Counted from the stretch's first letter, positions 55,253-64,000 are shown. The stretch is DNA of 64,000 bases from Eutrophocola salsuginis (GCA_038147195.1 JAYQTB010000004.1:124001-188000); one strand, 5' to 3'. The notes: generated by a model not told the origin, from the sequence alone. Made by a program: numbers and translations.

Positions 55253-56704
55253 ATGTCCTACAAACAGGTCGTCCCGGGTAAGAAAGCGCCGTCGCTGCTT
55301 GACGCGCTGGTGCCGGTTGCCTTCCTGGTGGTATCCCTGTTCGTGTCCGTGCGCCTGTACGGCGCCGACTCCTCATACGGTCCCAACCAGATCGCCCTGA
55401 TCCTCTCGGCTTGTGTTGCCCTGCTGGTCGGTCTAAAAAACGGCCAGTCCTGGCAGGCGCTGGAAAAAGAAGTGTTTCAGGGCATGGCCATCATCTTCGG
55501 TCCCACATTTATCCTGCTGGCTGTAGGCATCATGATCGGCGCCTGGATTGCCGGCGGCGTTGTCCCTGCAATGATCTACTACGGCCTGAAACTGATGAAC
55601 CCGGCCGTGTTCTATGCTGCAGTCTGTCTCATCTGCGCCATCGTGTCCTTGAGTATCGGCAGTTCCTGGACTACGGCGGCCAGTGTCGGTGTCGCCATGA
55701 TCGGTACGGCCGCAGGACTTGGTTTGTCACCCGCCATCACTGCCGGCGCCATAATTTCCGGTGCCTATTTCGGCGACAAGATGTCGCCCCTGTCTGACAC
55801 CACCAACCTCGCCCCTGCCGTGGCGGGAGTAGACCTGTTTTCCCATATCCGCCACATGATGTGGACGGGCATACCGGCGTTGTTGATTGCACTGGTCCTA
55901 TTCGCAATTATCGGTTTCACTTCAGATACAGCTACAGATAGCGAATCCCTGCAAGCCACGCTAGGCGTCCTTGAGAGCAAATTCACCATCGGCTGGTACA
56001 TGCTGCTGCCGCTCGTGATACTGTTTCTGCTGGCCTGGGAAAAAATGCCTGCGCTGCCGGCCATCCTGATTGCCGCCTTTCTGGGCATGACTTATGCGGT
56101 GGTGTTTCAGGGCTTTGGTGCCGGCAACGAAGATGGTGCCCTGGCTGCCCTGTGGACTGTAAGCTTTTCCGGTTACGAGGCCGGCACGGGTGATGCGATT
56201 CTCGATGATCTGCTCAGCGGCGGCGGGGCAGCCAATATGCTCAATACCATCTGGCTGATCATGAGTGCCGTGTTTTTTGGTGGCGCGATGGAGCATACCG
56301 GGTTGCTGGAAAAGCTACTACAGGAAATCATGATCCGGGCAAAAAGCTCGGCTGCTATCATCACGTCAACTATCCTGACCTGCATTGGGACCAATATTAT
56401 CGCCGGAGACCAGTATATCGCCATCGTGCTGCCAGGCCGCATGTACAAAGCTGCCTTTAGCTATCACAGCCTCTCGCCGATCAACCTGAGCCGAGCCATC
56501 GAGGATTCCGCCACAGTGACGTCGGCACTGATTCCCTGGAATACCTGCGGTGCCTTCATGGCGGCGACCCTGGGCGTGCCGACGTTAGTCTACCTGCCAT
56601 TCTGTTTCTTCAACCTGGCGATGCCCATGATTTCGGTGCTCTACGGCATCATTGATTTCAAAATCGTTCCGCTCGAAGAAGTGGCAGAGATGCAGCGGGC
56701 ATAA
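55253..56704 (+). CDS. nhaC: NhaC-family Na+/H+ antiporter
   Basis: A 483-residue membrane antiporter with about 12 helices. SLSIGSSWTTAASVGVAMIG and AYFGDKMSPLSDTTNLAPAV are the NhaC signatures; GDQYIAIVLPGRM and VTSALIPWNTCGAF follow. It expels sodium at the expense of the proton gradient, consistent with a saline habitat together with the sodium symporter at 10131-11828. Confidence 0.93.
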   Translation: MSYKQVVPGKKAPSLLDALVPVAFLVVSLFVSVRLYGADSSYGPNQIALILSACVALLVGLKNGQSWQALEKEVFQGMAIIFGPTFILLAVGIMIGAWIAGGVVPAMIYYGLKLMNPAVFYAAVCLICAIVSLSIGSSWTTAASVGVAMIGTAAGLGLSPAITAGAIISGAYFGDKMSPLSDTTNLAPAVAGVDLFSHIRHMMWTGIPALLIALVLFAIIGFTSDTATDSESLQATLGVLESKFTIGWYMLLPLVILFLLAWEKMPALPAILIAAFLGMTYAVVFQGFGAGNEDGALAALWTVSFSGYEAGTGDAILDDLLSGGGAANMLNTIWLIMSAVFFGGAMEHTGLLEKLLQEIMIRAKSSAAIITSTILTCIGTNIIAGDQYIAIVLPGRMYKAAFSYHSLSPINLSRAIEDSATVTSALIPWNTCGAFMAATLGVPTLVYLPFCFFNLAMPMISVLYGIIDFKIVPLEEVAEMQRA

Positions 56705-56705
56705 A

Positions 56706-56728
56706 AAAGGGAGCCATTGGCTCCCTTT
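56706..56728. terminator. Terminator after nhaC
   Basis: Perfect 10-bp stem AAAGGGAGCC/GGCTCCCTTT with a 3-base loop directly after the nhaC stop, preceded by A's so that it may also serve the minus-strand DUF6152 gene. Confidence 0.85.
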
Positions 56729-56744
56729 GAATTACTGGTTCTGA

Positions 56745-57224
56745 TTATCTGACTGCGCGGGGGTCCTTGCTCGAGGAGATACCCATCCCAATCCATTTTT
56801 CCCAGCGGGAGATGTTTTCAGGATCGCGGGCGCCGCAGCCGCCATCAGCGGGTTTTTTGTACTCGCCATCTGCCGCCAGAACCCAGCACATAGCGCCACC
56901 AGGGCGGCCGTCCACCAGTGGGCTGAACATGACTGTCACTTCATCGCCAGGCACATAGGTACGGCCAGTGATGCCTGCTCGGACCAGGGAGGGTGGCGCG
57001 CCGCCTTCGAAGCCCCACTCAACCAGTTCATTGTTCTCGTCCTCGACATTGATGTACAGCCAGGCATGCGGATTGTTGAAGGCCCACCGTACCACTTTTC
57101 CCGTAACGACCATTTCGGTGTCAGGGTCGAACATGCTGAAACTATGGTGTGAGAGTGCCGCACCGGATGCAAGCGACAAGAGGCAAGTGGCAAGGAAGAG
57201 ACGTTTTGAAAAATATTGTTTCAT
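56745..57224 (-). CDS. DUF6152 family secreted protein
   Basis: A 159-residue exported protein; the signal peptide ends before SHHSFSMFDPD. VVRWAFNNPHAWLYINV, EGGAPPSLVRAG and YVPGDEVTV are DUF6152 hallmarks. It is longer than the copy at 1718-2110 by a C-terminal tail with two cysteines (GAMCWVLAADG, GGCGARDP). GAGGA precedes the ATG. It lies downstream of, and on the same strand as, the two secreted unknowns at 57263 and 58382, likely one transcript. Confidence 0.88.
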   Translation of the reverse strand: MKQYFSKRLFLATCLLSLASGAALSHHSFSMFDPDTEMVVTGKVVRWAFNNPHAWLYINVEDENNELVEWGFEGGAPPSLVRAGITGRTYVPGDEVTVMFSPLVDGRPGGAMCWVLAADGEYKKPADGGCGARDPENISRWEKWIGMGISSSKDPRAVR

Positions 57225-57262
57225 GATGAGTAATTCCTCGGATTAGATACCAATGTTGCCGC

Positions 57263-58249
57263 TTATTGGATTGCGGGATCGTTAAAGGGATCGGGTGTCT
57301 GTCCGGGCAATTCCGGAAAAAGGGTGGAGGAACGGGGATCCTTGTAACCCGGTTCACCAGGTAGGTAGAAATTAGTCAGGCCGTTTTCATCCAGATAAGA
57401 ATTGCTGCTCTCCTCGCACTGCCAGTGCTGGACGCGGTAGCCAATCTCATCGAGGTCATCCGCACGGCGGAAGGAGTAGACGAAATTTATCGGTTTGACG
57501 AAGGCATTTTTGTCATACATGGTCACCTGTACTACCAGCCTGTCGAAATCCTCAAACTCTTTTAGTTCCCAGGTTTCTACTAGCTCCAGCTGATTGCTGG
57601 TCATGGGTGACCAGCGTGTGAAGTCTGCCGGCATCAGGTACTTGGTGTTGGTGATGAGCTTGTCGCCGTCCCAGAAACCGATGGTGTCGCCGTACCAAGA
57701 ATGGGCGCCGTTCATTTCCGCTAGGTTGGTGTGCTCCTGATTGATGTAGATTCGGCGGATACTGTTAGCAAAATCATTGATGAAGTATGACTCATGCGGC
57801 AAGTTGATGAATTCGTGGTTGTAGGGCTCGAGCAGCCAGCGCGGCATACCGGCGGGTTCGCAATGTGTAAGGCGGTCGTAGCGTACCTGGCCTTCTTCCT
57901 GAAGCTGTCGCCAGCGCTCTTTGTAAGCAGTTTCATAGGCGGGTGTGAGAACGCCCTCACGGACCTTGCCGCCACGCATACCACCCTCGATGAACGGGTC
58001 CATATGATTGTTGCCGGCCGTATACCAGAGGCCGTCCCAGCGCGGAAGGGTGTCGAATGTATGCTTGGTGCCGCCGTTGGCTTTATCCAGAAGGTACCGG
58101 TAGTGCTCGTCGGACGTAGCGAATTCGCGGTCCGGCGGAACGACCTGGAGCGCCTGACCAGTGAAGCCATTGATCTGGGCGATACCAGGGATGGTGATGA
58201 GCCAGCCTATTACGAAGGCAGGCACAAAGTGTAAGCGTCGATGCAGCAA
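57263..58249 (-). CDS. Secreted protein of unknown function, C-x-P-x-G-x-x-R family (copy 1)
   Basis: A 328-residue exported protein (signal peptide HFVPAFVIGWLITIPGIAQ). It shows HCEPAGMPRWLLEPYNHEF, IRRIYINQEHTN and WYGDTIGFWDGDKLI, the pattern of a large bacterial family of secreted proteins without known activity. Start TTG at 58249 preceded by GAGGGGGA. The protein at 58382-59729 is its paralogue: CWPEGFMRRL, WFGETIGFWDGDALI. Confidence 0.85.
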   Translation of the reverse strand: MLHRRLHFVPAFVIGWLITIPGIAQINGFTGQALQVVPPDREFATSDEHYRYLLDKANGGTKHTFDTLPRWDGLWYTAGNNHMDPFIEGGMRGGKVREGVLTPAYETAYKERWRQLQEEGQVRYDRLTHCEPAGMPRWLLEPYNHEFINLPHESYFINDFANSIRRIYINQEHTNLAEMNGAHSWYGDTIGFWDGDKLITNTKYLMPADFTRWSPMTSNQLELVETWELKEFEDFDRLVVQVTMYDKNAFVKPINFVYSFRRADDLDEIGYRVQHWQCEESSNSYLDENGLTNFYLPGEPGYKDPRSSTLFPELPGQTPDPFNDPAIQ

Positions 58250-58381
58250 GTGATATTCCCCCTCAGTTAGTGTAGTTAGAACTGTAATCCTTTCGTTTAC
58301 AGCACTTTATTATTATTTTGCTGGCGGCCAAGAGTAAACAGGAAGTTGGTTACTGTCTAGCCCAGACCTTTGTGCTGGCAT

Positions 58382-59729
58382 CTACTCAAAGCTGAAAAAG
58401 TCCTCCTCCTCAGGGCGTTGCATGCCTTCCTCATGGTAGTGCTCCCAGATGTCCGCCCAGGGCCGGCCCGGAATATTGGGCATGTCATATTCCAGGCGGC
58501 TGCCCGGCGTCTTTGGGGTGGCCAGTCCGTCGATCGGGTAGTTGGAGGGGACGCATTCCATGTAAACCAGGGGGTCGCCTTCGTTCAGTTCACTGGTCTT
58601 GTCCATGTATTCCATGATGCGCAAGGGGTCGGCAAAAGCCTCCTCGTCGTACAGGATGACTTCGTGCTTCAGTCCCTTGCCGCGCTCGTCGGCGAAGGGT
58701 GTATAGATCTCGATTGTCTGGAACTTGTTGCTGTACTCGAAGCCCCCGTGGGAAATCCAGCCCTGCACGTTGGAGGTCCAGGTGATCAGTGCATCGCCGT
58801 CCCAGAAGCCGATGGTTTCGCCAAACCATTCTGGTACATCGGGACCTAGGCGCGGCACCACGCCGGCCATGTTGAATTCGCGATTGAGGTGGATCTGAGT
58901 GATCAGAGTCTTGGCTGCATTGCGCATGTCGAGGATGTAGTCCGGCGTCATCACCATCTGCACAGAACTGCCGCCGTACTGGGCGAGTCGACGCATGAAG
59001 CCTTCCGGCCAGCAGTAGGAGCCTGGCCATTGCGGCGCACTGCTGCCTGAGTAGTGATACATCTGCTGCACGAAACGGCGCTGGTATTCCGGTGTCAGCA
59101 GGCTTAGGTAGGTCGGCACTTGCAGTATAGCGCCGTAGTACCAGGTGGCGTTCTTGTCCTTGCGGCGATTGTAGCGGCCGTTCCAGTCGGGGAGGGTGGC
59201 CTGGGTGTGCTGTGTTGGTCCACCCTTGGCGCGGGTTTCATCCAGCAGGGCATGGTAGTGGTCGACGGCCATACGGAAAGGGTAGGGGCTGACGATTTCA
59301 TCCCGCGGATAGTCGCGGTCGCAGTAGCCCCACGCGGCGGTGACAGGAGGATTGTCACCCACCATGGCGACCTCATAAGCGCCCCAGATCTGTTCCAGGC
59401 CGGACGGGGAGTTACACTTATAGTAGCGCTGGTCGAACCAGAGGTTTTCGTCCTGATAAAAATCGGTGGCGCTGAAGATATCGTAGGGCAGAGGCGTGAC
59501 GCCGGCCGGTATCTCGCCGTCGTTGGGTGGCGAAGATGGGCGGGTATTCCGGCGGAATGCCGGCGCCTGCCCACCAGCCCTTGGTTTCGGTACCGACCAG
59601 CACCTCTGGAACCAGCGGGTCCGGCGCGCCGCGGCCGATGCTTTGCTGCGCCAGTGCGAAATTCCCGCCTGCCGCGACCATGGTGAGCGCCAATACCTGA
59701 ACGTTGTGCCTGTAAATAAAAGAAGGCAT
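58382..59729 (-). pseudogene. Secreted C-x-P-x-G-x-x-R family protein (copy 2), frameshifted
   Basis: The start (ATG 59729, after GGAGGGGA) and signal peptide (HNVQVLALTMVAAGGNFALAQ) lie in one frame; from NDGEIPAGVTPLPYD onward the protein is in another. Dropping one base of the GGG at 59525-59527 gives PPIFATNDGEIPAG and a protein of about 448 residues. It carries YYKCNS, SYCWPEGFMRR, IHLNREFN and WFGETIGFWDGDALITW, the same family as its neighbour at 57263. A single-base sequencing insertion is the simplest explanation. Function unknown. Confidence 0.8.
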
Positions 59730-59814
59730 GTCCCGGTCCCCTCCCTGTTGCTGTTATTATGCGAGAACGAGCAAGTATAAGAGTCTCTTTCAGAGATTAA
59801 CAAGGCTGTAACCC

Positions 59815-60558
59815 ATGAAATCCCTGTGCGCATACCTGGCCGCCGTGCTGCTTCTGCAAGCACCCGTGCTAATGGCCGAGGACATAACCGCCGCGGTGGC
59901 ATCCAATTTCACCCAGGTGTTGCGTGAACTGGCCCTCGATTTCGAGAGGCAAAGCGGGCATCGGGTCATCCTGGCACCGGGTTCCTCAGGCCGACTTTAT
60001 GCCCAGGTCGTCAACGGCGCTCCTTATGACCTGTTCTTTTCCGCCGATGCGGAAAAGCCGGCGCAACTGGTGGCTAACGGCCTGGCCGATGCAGACAGTC
60101 TCGTTACCTATGCCCTCGGCTCACTTGTGCTGTGGTCGACCGATCCCGCCATGCCAGTGACCAACGGCGAGGCCCTGCGAGACGCGGGAAATAATCGCGT
60201 GGCGCTTGCCAATCCGCGCCTGGCTCCGTATGGCGCGGCGGCAGCCCAGGTACTGGAGCAACTTGCGGTGCCGGGCATCATCCGGGTTACCGGTGAAAAC
60301 ATCACGCAGGCCTACCAGTTCGTGGAAACTGGCAACGTGCCGCTGGGCTTCGTGGCCCTGTCGCAGGTAATGGATGAGGGAAGAATCCGCCGTGGCGCGG
60401 GGTGGGTTGTTCCGCAGGAGATGTACGAACCGATCAGGCAGGATGTAGTGTTGCTTAGTAGGCCGAAGCCTAATTACGCTGCCCGTGAATTTCTGGATTT
60501 CGTGATGAGTATCCAGGGTAAAAATATCATTTCGAAATATGGTTATGGGACTGACTAG
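59815..60558 (+). CDS. modA: Molybdate ABC transporter substrate-binding protein
   Basis: A 247-residue periplasmic binding protein with a signal peptide ending in LMAED. ITAAVASNFTQVLREL, LAPGSSGRLYAQVVNGAPYDLFFSAD (residues 56-81) and ALANPRLAPYGAAAAQVLEQL are ModA blocks; the two Ser-containing loops bind oxyanion. It feeds molybdenum to the cofactor used by the sulfite oxidase-like enzyme and the enzymes served by XdhC. No modB or modC is adjacent. Confidence 0.9.
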   Translation: MKSLCAYLAAVLLLQAPVLMAEDITAAVASNFTQVLRELALDFERQSGHRVILAPGSSGRLYAQVVNGAPYDLFFSADAEKPAQLVANGLADADSLVTYALGSLVLWSTDPAMPVTNGEALRDAGNNRVALANPRLAPYGAAAAQVLEQLAVPGIIRVTGENITQAYQFVETGNVPLGFVALSQVMDEGRIRRGAGWVVPQEMYEPIRQDVVLLSRPKPNYAAREFLDFVMSIQGKNIISKYGYGTD

Positions 60559-60578
60559 GAGGTAAATTCGGGTATAAT
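60551..60578 (+). promoter_or_regulatory. Promoter of tRNA-Lys
   Basis: CTGACT at 60551-60556 (-35-like, four of six to TTGACA) and a perfect TATAAT at 60573-60578, 16 bp apart. The mature tRNA starts 19 bp later. The -35 box overlaps the modA stop codon. Confidence 0.75.
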
Positions 60579-60596
60579 GCCTGCCCTTCAAGACAT

Positions 60597-60672
60597 GGGT
60601 CATTAGCTCAGTTGGTAGAGCACCGGACTCTTAATCCGATGGTCGTAGGTTCGATCCCTACATGACCCACCA
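60597..60672 (+). tRNA. tRNA-Lys (anticodon CTT)
   Basis: A 76-base cloverleaf with acceptor stem GGGTCAT/ATGACCC, D-arm TAGCTCAGTTGGTAGAGCA, anticodon loop CTCTTAA, T-arm with GGTTCGATCCC, and encoded CCA. The anticodon CTT reads AAG. No integrase or repeated 3' end is nearby, so it shows no sign of being an attachment site. Confidence 0.97.
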
Positions 60673-60690
60673 CTTTTTCTTAAATATGAT

Positions 60691-60720
60691 AAAAACCAGG
60701 CCTCGGTCTGGTTTTTTTTT
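60691..60720 (+). terminator. Terminator after tRNA-Lys
   Basis: Stem AAAAACCAG/CTGGTTTTT with further T residues, 18 bp after the tRNA. Confidence 0.85.
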
Positions 60721-60777
60721 CCTTCCGCAATCTTGTTATGCTCAACACCTGAGTTAAAAGTTTGTTGGGGGGTAGGC

Positions 60778-61831
60778 ATGTTTATCGGTGATGCCTGGTA
60801 CATGGCCGCTTGGGCGGATGAGTTGTCGGACGGCCCTATTGCCCGTCGCATCTGTGACCAGCCCGTGGTCGTCTTTCGCAATGCCGAGGGTCGCGCAGCA
60901 GTACTCTACGATAGCTGCTGTCACCGGGGTGCGCCGCTCAGCATCGGATCTGTTGTGGAGGCGGGGTTTGCAGTGCGGCTACCACGGCCTGGTGTTCGGC
61001 AACGACGGTGTTTGCGTGCATATCCCCGGGCAGCAACAGATTCCTAGGAACGCCCGCGTGCGCAGTTTCCCCACCGTCGAAAAGGACCAGATGATTTGGG
61101 TCTGGATGGGTGATCCTGCAAAAGCGGATACCGCGAAGATCATTGACTATCCCTTCCATGACGACACAACCAACTGGCCGCATTCACGCGGTGTTTACGA
61201 AATCGACTGCGCCTACCTGATGATGATGGACAACCTTATGGACCTGACCCACCTGGGTTATGTTCACGCCAGTAATGTGGGTGGCAAGGCCAGCACGCTG
61301 GTGGAGGCGGAAATGGATGTAATATCGACTGATACCGGCGTGGAAGTGAAACGCTGGATGCCTAATTGCAAGCCGCCACCGTCATACGTGAAATGTGTCG
61401 ACCTTCCGGAGCGCATCGACCGCTGGCAGGAATTTGAATACGTGGCACCAGCAGCTGTCCTGCAGTGGACGGGCGGCGTACCTGTCGGCCAGGGCGCCCG
61501 CCATGACCACGGCAAGCGCAGGGGTGGCTTCTCCATGCGCCTGTATCATTTCGCAACACCGGTCACAGCGACAAGCTGTTACTACTTCTGGTCGGCTTCC
61601 CATAACCATGACCTGGACAATCCGAATGCCACGGAAGAGCTGCGCAGGGAAATCGTCGTTGCCCTTGAAGAGGACAAGTGGATCGTCCAGGCCCAGCAGG
61701 CCAGGGTCAACGAGACAGGGGACGACTGGCTAATCGATGTCAGATCGGACAAGGCCCGGGTGGCGATGCGGTATGCGGCCGACAAACTGGCTAAAGCGTC
61801 GGGACCGGTGGCGTCGGGACCGCTACGTTGA
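60778..61831 (+). pseudogene. Rieske non-heme iron oxygenase (VanA-like), frameshifted
   Basis: Oxygenase component of a Rieske system, similar to vanillate O-demethylase. It starts at ATG 60778 (FIGDAWYMAAWADEL), with Rieske ligands C-x-H in SCCHRGAPL and, after the break, C-x-x-H in LQCGYHGLVFG. Dropping one G of GGGG at 60963-60966 restores VVEAGLQCGYHG and a protein of about 350 residues. The catalytic iron ligands are in NLMDLTHLGYVH. No reductase is adjacent. O-demethylation would yield formaldehyde. The single-base break inside the Rieske domain would be lethal to function if real. Confidence 0.85.
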
Positions 61832-61846
61832 TATTTTCCCTGGCAT

Positions 61847-61876
61847 AAAAAAACCGGGGAGGCCCCCGGTTTTTTT
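61847..61876. terminator. Bidirectional terminator between the Rieske and SnoaL-like genes
   Basis: Stem ACCGGGG/CCCCGGT with seven A's before and a run of T's after; it sits between two converging genes. Confidence 0.9.
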
Positions 61877-61888
61877 ATTCAGGTGAGG

Positions 61889-62458
61889 TTAATCTTGGAA
61901 AAAGTCATATAGCGGATTTTCCTGGCCCGCCGTAAAAGTGCGTGGATTACCCTCGTTGAAGATCTTGTGCAGACTGAAATACCATTCGCCGTCGATCTTC
62001 ACATATTCGTCTTCCCAGGAGCCGAAGCTCAGCCACTGTATCTGGCGACGATCGGCATTGTTGCCATAGTTCATCCAGTAGGTGATCGCCTTGGCGGTGT
62101 CCCCTTCCACCTTGATGACCTGGTTGGTGATGAGGTGGCGTACTGTGGACGGCCACTCCTTGCCATCGGGTGTCTCGGCAGGCTGGAAGCCCATGGTTCG
62201 CAGGTCGTAGGTCCCGGCAGCCATGAATTCACGTATCGCCTCGCGGCCGTCAACGATGCCGCGGGCCCAGTCCAGTTTACCGTCCGGTGCGAACACGGCC
62301 GCGTAGCCATCGGCATCGAAGTAGTCCATGGCCAGCACGTAGCGGTGCTGGAGGTCGATGATGGCGGCGCGGTCTTCTGCATAACCGTCCGGGTAGGTTT
62401 CCGCTGTCGCGCAATTGAAGAAAAGTGCCGCGGCAACTAAGCTCAGCATTCGTTTCAT
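61889..62458 (-). CDS. Secreted SnoaL-like (NTF2-fold) protein
   Basis: A 189-residue exported protein with a signal peptide ending in ATAET. The fold is of the SnoaL/NTF2 type: DLQHRYVLAMDYFDADGYAA with APDGKLDW, then VDGREAIREF, and VRHLITNQVIKVEGDTA. Enzymes with this wording (Asp and His in the pocket) include dehydratases and isomerases; activity here is unknown. Start ATG 62458 follows AGAGGGGGA. It is divergent from the heme-c gene. Confidence 0.85.
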   Translation of the reverse strand: MKRMLSLVAAALFFNCATAETYPDGYAEDRAAIIDLQHRYVLAMDYFDADGYAAVFAPDGKLDWARGIVDGREAIREFMAAGTYDLRTMGFQPAETPDGKEWPSTVRHLITNQVIKVEGDTAKAITYWMNYGNNADRRQIQWLSFGSWEDEYVKIDGEWYFSLHKIFNEGNPRTFTAGQENPLYDFFQD

Positions 62459-62671
62459 GGTATCCCCCTCTTGGTATTCAAAAGCTACAGGTGTAACCAT
62501 TGTATGTTGCTTTGGACCATTCCTGATACACCTGGTCCTGTATTGCAGTACACGATCCACTGTGGCTCTGAAGGAGCGGCAGACGGCATGGACAGCCCCG
62601 CCTACGAGGGCTATTCTTGTTCAAACAATAAGTCTCAAAATAAAACTGTAACAAAAGTTCCGGGGAAAGAC

Positions 62672-64000
62672 ATGAAAACACCGAATCTCGTCCTATTATG
62701 CCTGCTTGCACTCAGCACATCGCTTTTCGCGCAGGCGCCGATGAAACCCGGCGCCGAGCGCGCCTGGCCGGAAGGCTATATCACCGGCCGTGTAACCAGC
62801 AGCAATGGCCCTGAAGCCGGCGTGTGGGTTATCGCGGAGACCCACGAAACCAACACACCTTACATCAAGATTGTCGTCACCGACGACGACGGCCGTTACG
62901 CACTGCCGCAGATGCCCGAGGCGACCTATGATGTGTGGGTGCGAGGCTACGGCTTGGTGGACTCCGAGCCGGTTGAAGGGCGTCCCGGTGATCGCGATCT
63001 CGACCTGACCGCCGTTATCGCCTCGACACCCCAGGAAGCGGCCATGGTGTATCCGCCGGATTATTGGTTCGCGATGCTGGAAATCCCGACCGAAGACATG
63101 TTTCCTGGTACCGGCCCGGAGGGTAATGGGTTCGCCACAGATATTGAGACGCAGAAAGAATGGGTCCACGAATACAAGGCCCGTTGCCATTTCTGTCACC
63201 AGCAGGGAAGCCAGATCACCCGTACGCTGGATCATATGGATTCGCTCGGTTTCGATTCCCACGAGGAAGCCTGGGATTACCGCTTGCAGCTCGGTGTGCG
63301 CGGAGGTGGGATGTACGGTTCCTTCGTTGGTCTCGGTCGTGAAGGGATGCTAAAAATTCTGGCCAACTGGACACGTGGTATCGAAAACGGCCTCGTGCCA
63401 CCGGAAGCACCGCCGCGCCCGCAAGGCACAGAGCGCAACGTCGTAGTGACCCTGCGTGATATTGGCGGCGATCACGATTTTATGCACGACGAGATCGCCA
63501 GCGACAAGCGCAATCCCAACGTCAACGCCATGGGGCCTATTTATGCTGTATCCGCCGGGCACGGTACCCTGGAAGTGGTAGATCCCATCACCAACGACAA
63601 CTACAAGATCACTATCCCGACTCGCGAGGACCCGCGTGAAGTGCGCAGCCGCTTCCCGCCGCCAGGCCGGCCGTCCAACTTCTGGGGCAACGAACACATC
63701 TGGGGCCTGGAAAATCCGTCCGATCCGCATAATCCCATGATGGATGAACTGGGCCGCGTGTGGATGACCTCGAAGATCCGCAACGACCAGCCAGACTGGT
63801 GCCAGAACCGCGGCGACATCAGCAATAAGTTCGCCGAGTACTATCCGCTCACCCGCAGTGGCCGCCAGGCTTCCGTGTACGATCCGTCGACCGGCGAGTT
63901 CGGCCTGATCGACACCTGCTTCGCCACCCATCACCTGCAGTTCGCCAACAACCCGGAACGCACGCTGTACTTCAATGAGTTGTCCGGACCGATGTTCGGC
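62672..64000 (+). CDS. Secreted protein with carboxypeptidase-regulatory-like domain and a heme-c motif (3' end outside window)
   Basis: At least 443 residues, open to the end of the window. A signal peptide (NLVLLCLLALSTSLFAQ) is followed by an Ig-like carboxypeptidase-regulatory domain (GYITGRVTSSNGPEAGVWV, VTDDDGRYALPQMPEATYDV), then CHFCH, a C-x-x-C-H heme-c attachment site, near residue 172. After that comes a region with IYAVSAGHGTLEVVDP and EHIWGLENP, suggesting a beta-propeller. It may be a periplasmic oxidoreductase or electron carrier. Start ATG at 62672; its product is not closed by a stop here. Confidence 0.85.
   Translation, partial: MKTPNLVLLCLLALSTSLFAQAPMKPGAERAWPEGYITGRVTSSNGPEAGVWVIAETHETNTPYIKIVVTDDDGRYALPQMPEATYDVWVRGYGLVDSEPVEGRPGDRDLDLTAVIASTPQEAAMVYPPDYWFAMLEIPTEDMFPGTGPEGNGFATDIETQKEWVHEYKARCHFCHQQGSQITRTLDHMDSLGFDSHEEAWDYRLQLGVRGGGMYGSFVGLGREGMLKILANWTRGIENGLVPPEAPPRPQGTERNVVVTLRDIGGDHDFMHDEIASDKRNPNVNAMGPIYAVSAGHGTLEVVDPITNDNYKITIPTREDPREVRSRFPPPGRPSNFWGNEHIWGLENPSDPHNPMMDELGRVWMTSKIRNDQPDWCQNRGDISNKFAEYYPLTRSGRQASVYDPSTGEFGLIDTCFATHHLQFANNPERTLYFNELSGPMFG

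Noticed and set aside
60597..60672. tRNA-Lys as an attachment site of an island
   Set aside because: No integrase and no repeat of the tRNA 3' end were found nearby.

Overview
This window is a chromosomal segment of a Gram-negative gammaproteobacterium. The evidence is gene order: rpsT divergent from murJ-ribF-lspA-fkpB-ispH, the block maf-rng-yhdP, and outer-envelope functions such as LspA, a YhdP/AsmA-like protein, ExbD and many signal peptides. I see no phage, transposase, integrase, rRNA or CRISPR array. The composition is moderately GC-rich and even. The many secreted proteins of poorly described families (DUF6152, a C-x-P-x-G-x-x-R family, secreted metallo-beta-lactamase-fold proteins, a CocE-like protein) suggest an uncultured marine or environmental lineage; that last point is inference.

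Layout. 1-2.1 kb: a secreted MBL-fold hydrolase (cut by the window edge), a secreted unknown protein and a DUF6152 protein. 2.2-7.3 kb: rpsT and the murJ-ribF-lspA-fkpB-ispH operon, without the usual ileS. 7.3-7.9 kb: the remains of a PilR-like regulator and a PP0621-type zinc-ribbon gene, probably what is left of a lost type IV pilus regulatory locus. 8-12 kb: nadE, then a two-gene sodium:solute symporter. 12-17 kb (minus strand): a Bcr/CflA transporter, a 5'-3' exonuclease, an omega-amidase, and the glutathione-dependent formaldehyde pair fghA-frmA. 17-21 kb: a ferredoxin reductase that appears to start at ATT, its [2Fe-2S] ferredoxin, and the molybdenum-cofactor pair mocA-xdhC. 21-25 kb: phoH, a structured intergenic region, a second MBL-fold protein, a long inverted repeat, a eukaryote-type HisA and a flavin/FeS reductase. 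25-32 kb: maf, rng, frameshifted yhdP, DUF445. 32-36 kb: a CocE/NonD-like protein lacking its catalytic serine, a TetR regulator, ExbD. 36-40 kb: MAPEG, an aldolase/dehydrogenase fusion coupled to mtnA, a glutaminyl cyclase. 40-49 kb: a HEXXH lipoprotein, fabV, a Tat-exported sulfite oxidase-like enzyme, an alpha/beta hydrolase, GFA, a VanX-like dipeptidase, a deacetylase, MscS, a methyltransferase remnant, CorA/ZntB. 49-57 kb: purN, an EamA transporter, MmcQ/YjbR, a ROK kinase, FklB, DUF1015, NhaC. 57-64 kb: DUF6152, two members of the C-x-P-x-G-x-x-R family, modA, tRNA-Lys, a Rieske oxygenase, a SnoaL-like protein, and a secreted heme-c protein running off the window.

How the parts fit. Several genes point to one-carbon and aromatic-ether metabolism: a VanA-type Rieske oxygenase would release formaldehyde, which FrmA/FghA (and perhaps GFA) would remove. 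Molybdenum genes (xdhC, mocA, modA, the SoxC-like enzyme) are scattered. The aldolase-SDR fusion with MtnA could be a compact methylthioadenosine/5'-deoxyadenosine disposal route.

Reading problems. Three genes (yhdP, the gene at 58.4-59.7 kb, the Rieske oxygenase) are each broken by what looks like one extra base in a short G/C run. These may be sequencing errors rather than real pseudogenes. Non-ATG starts (TTG, GTG and one ATT) are frequent.
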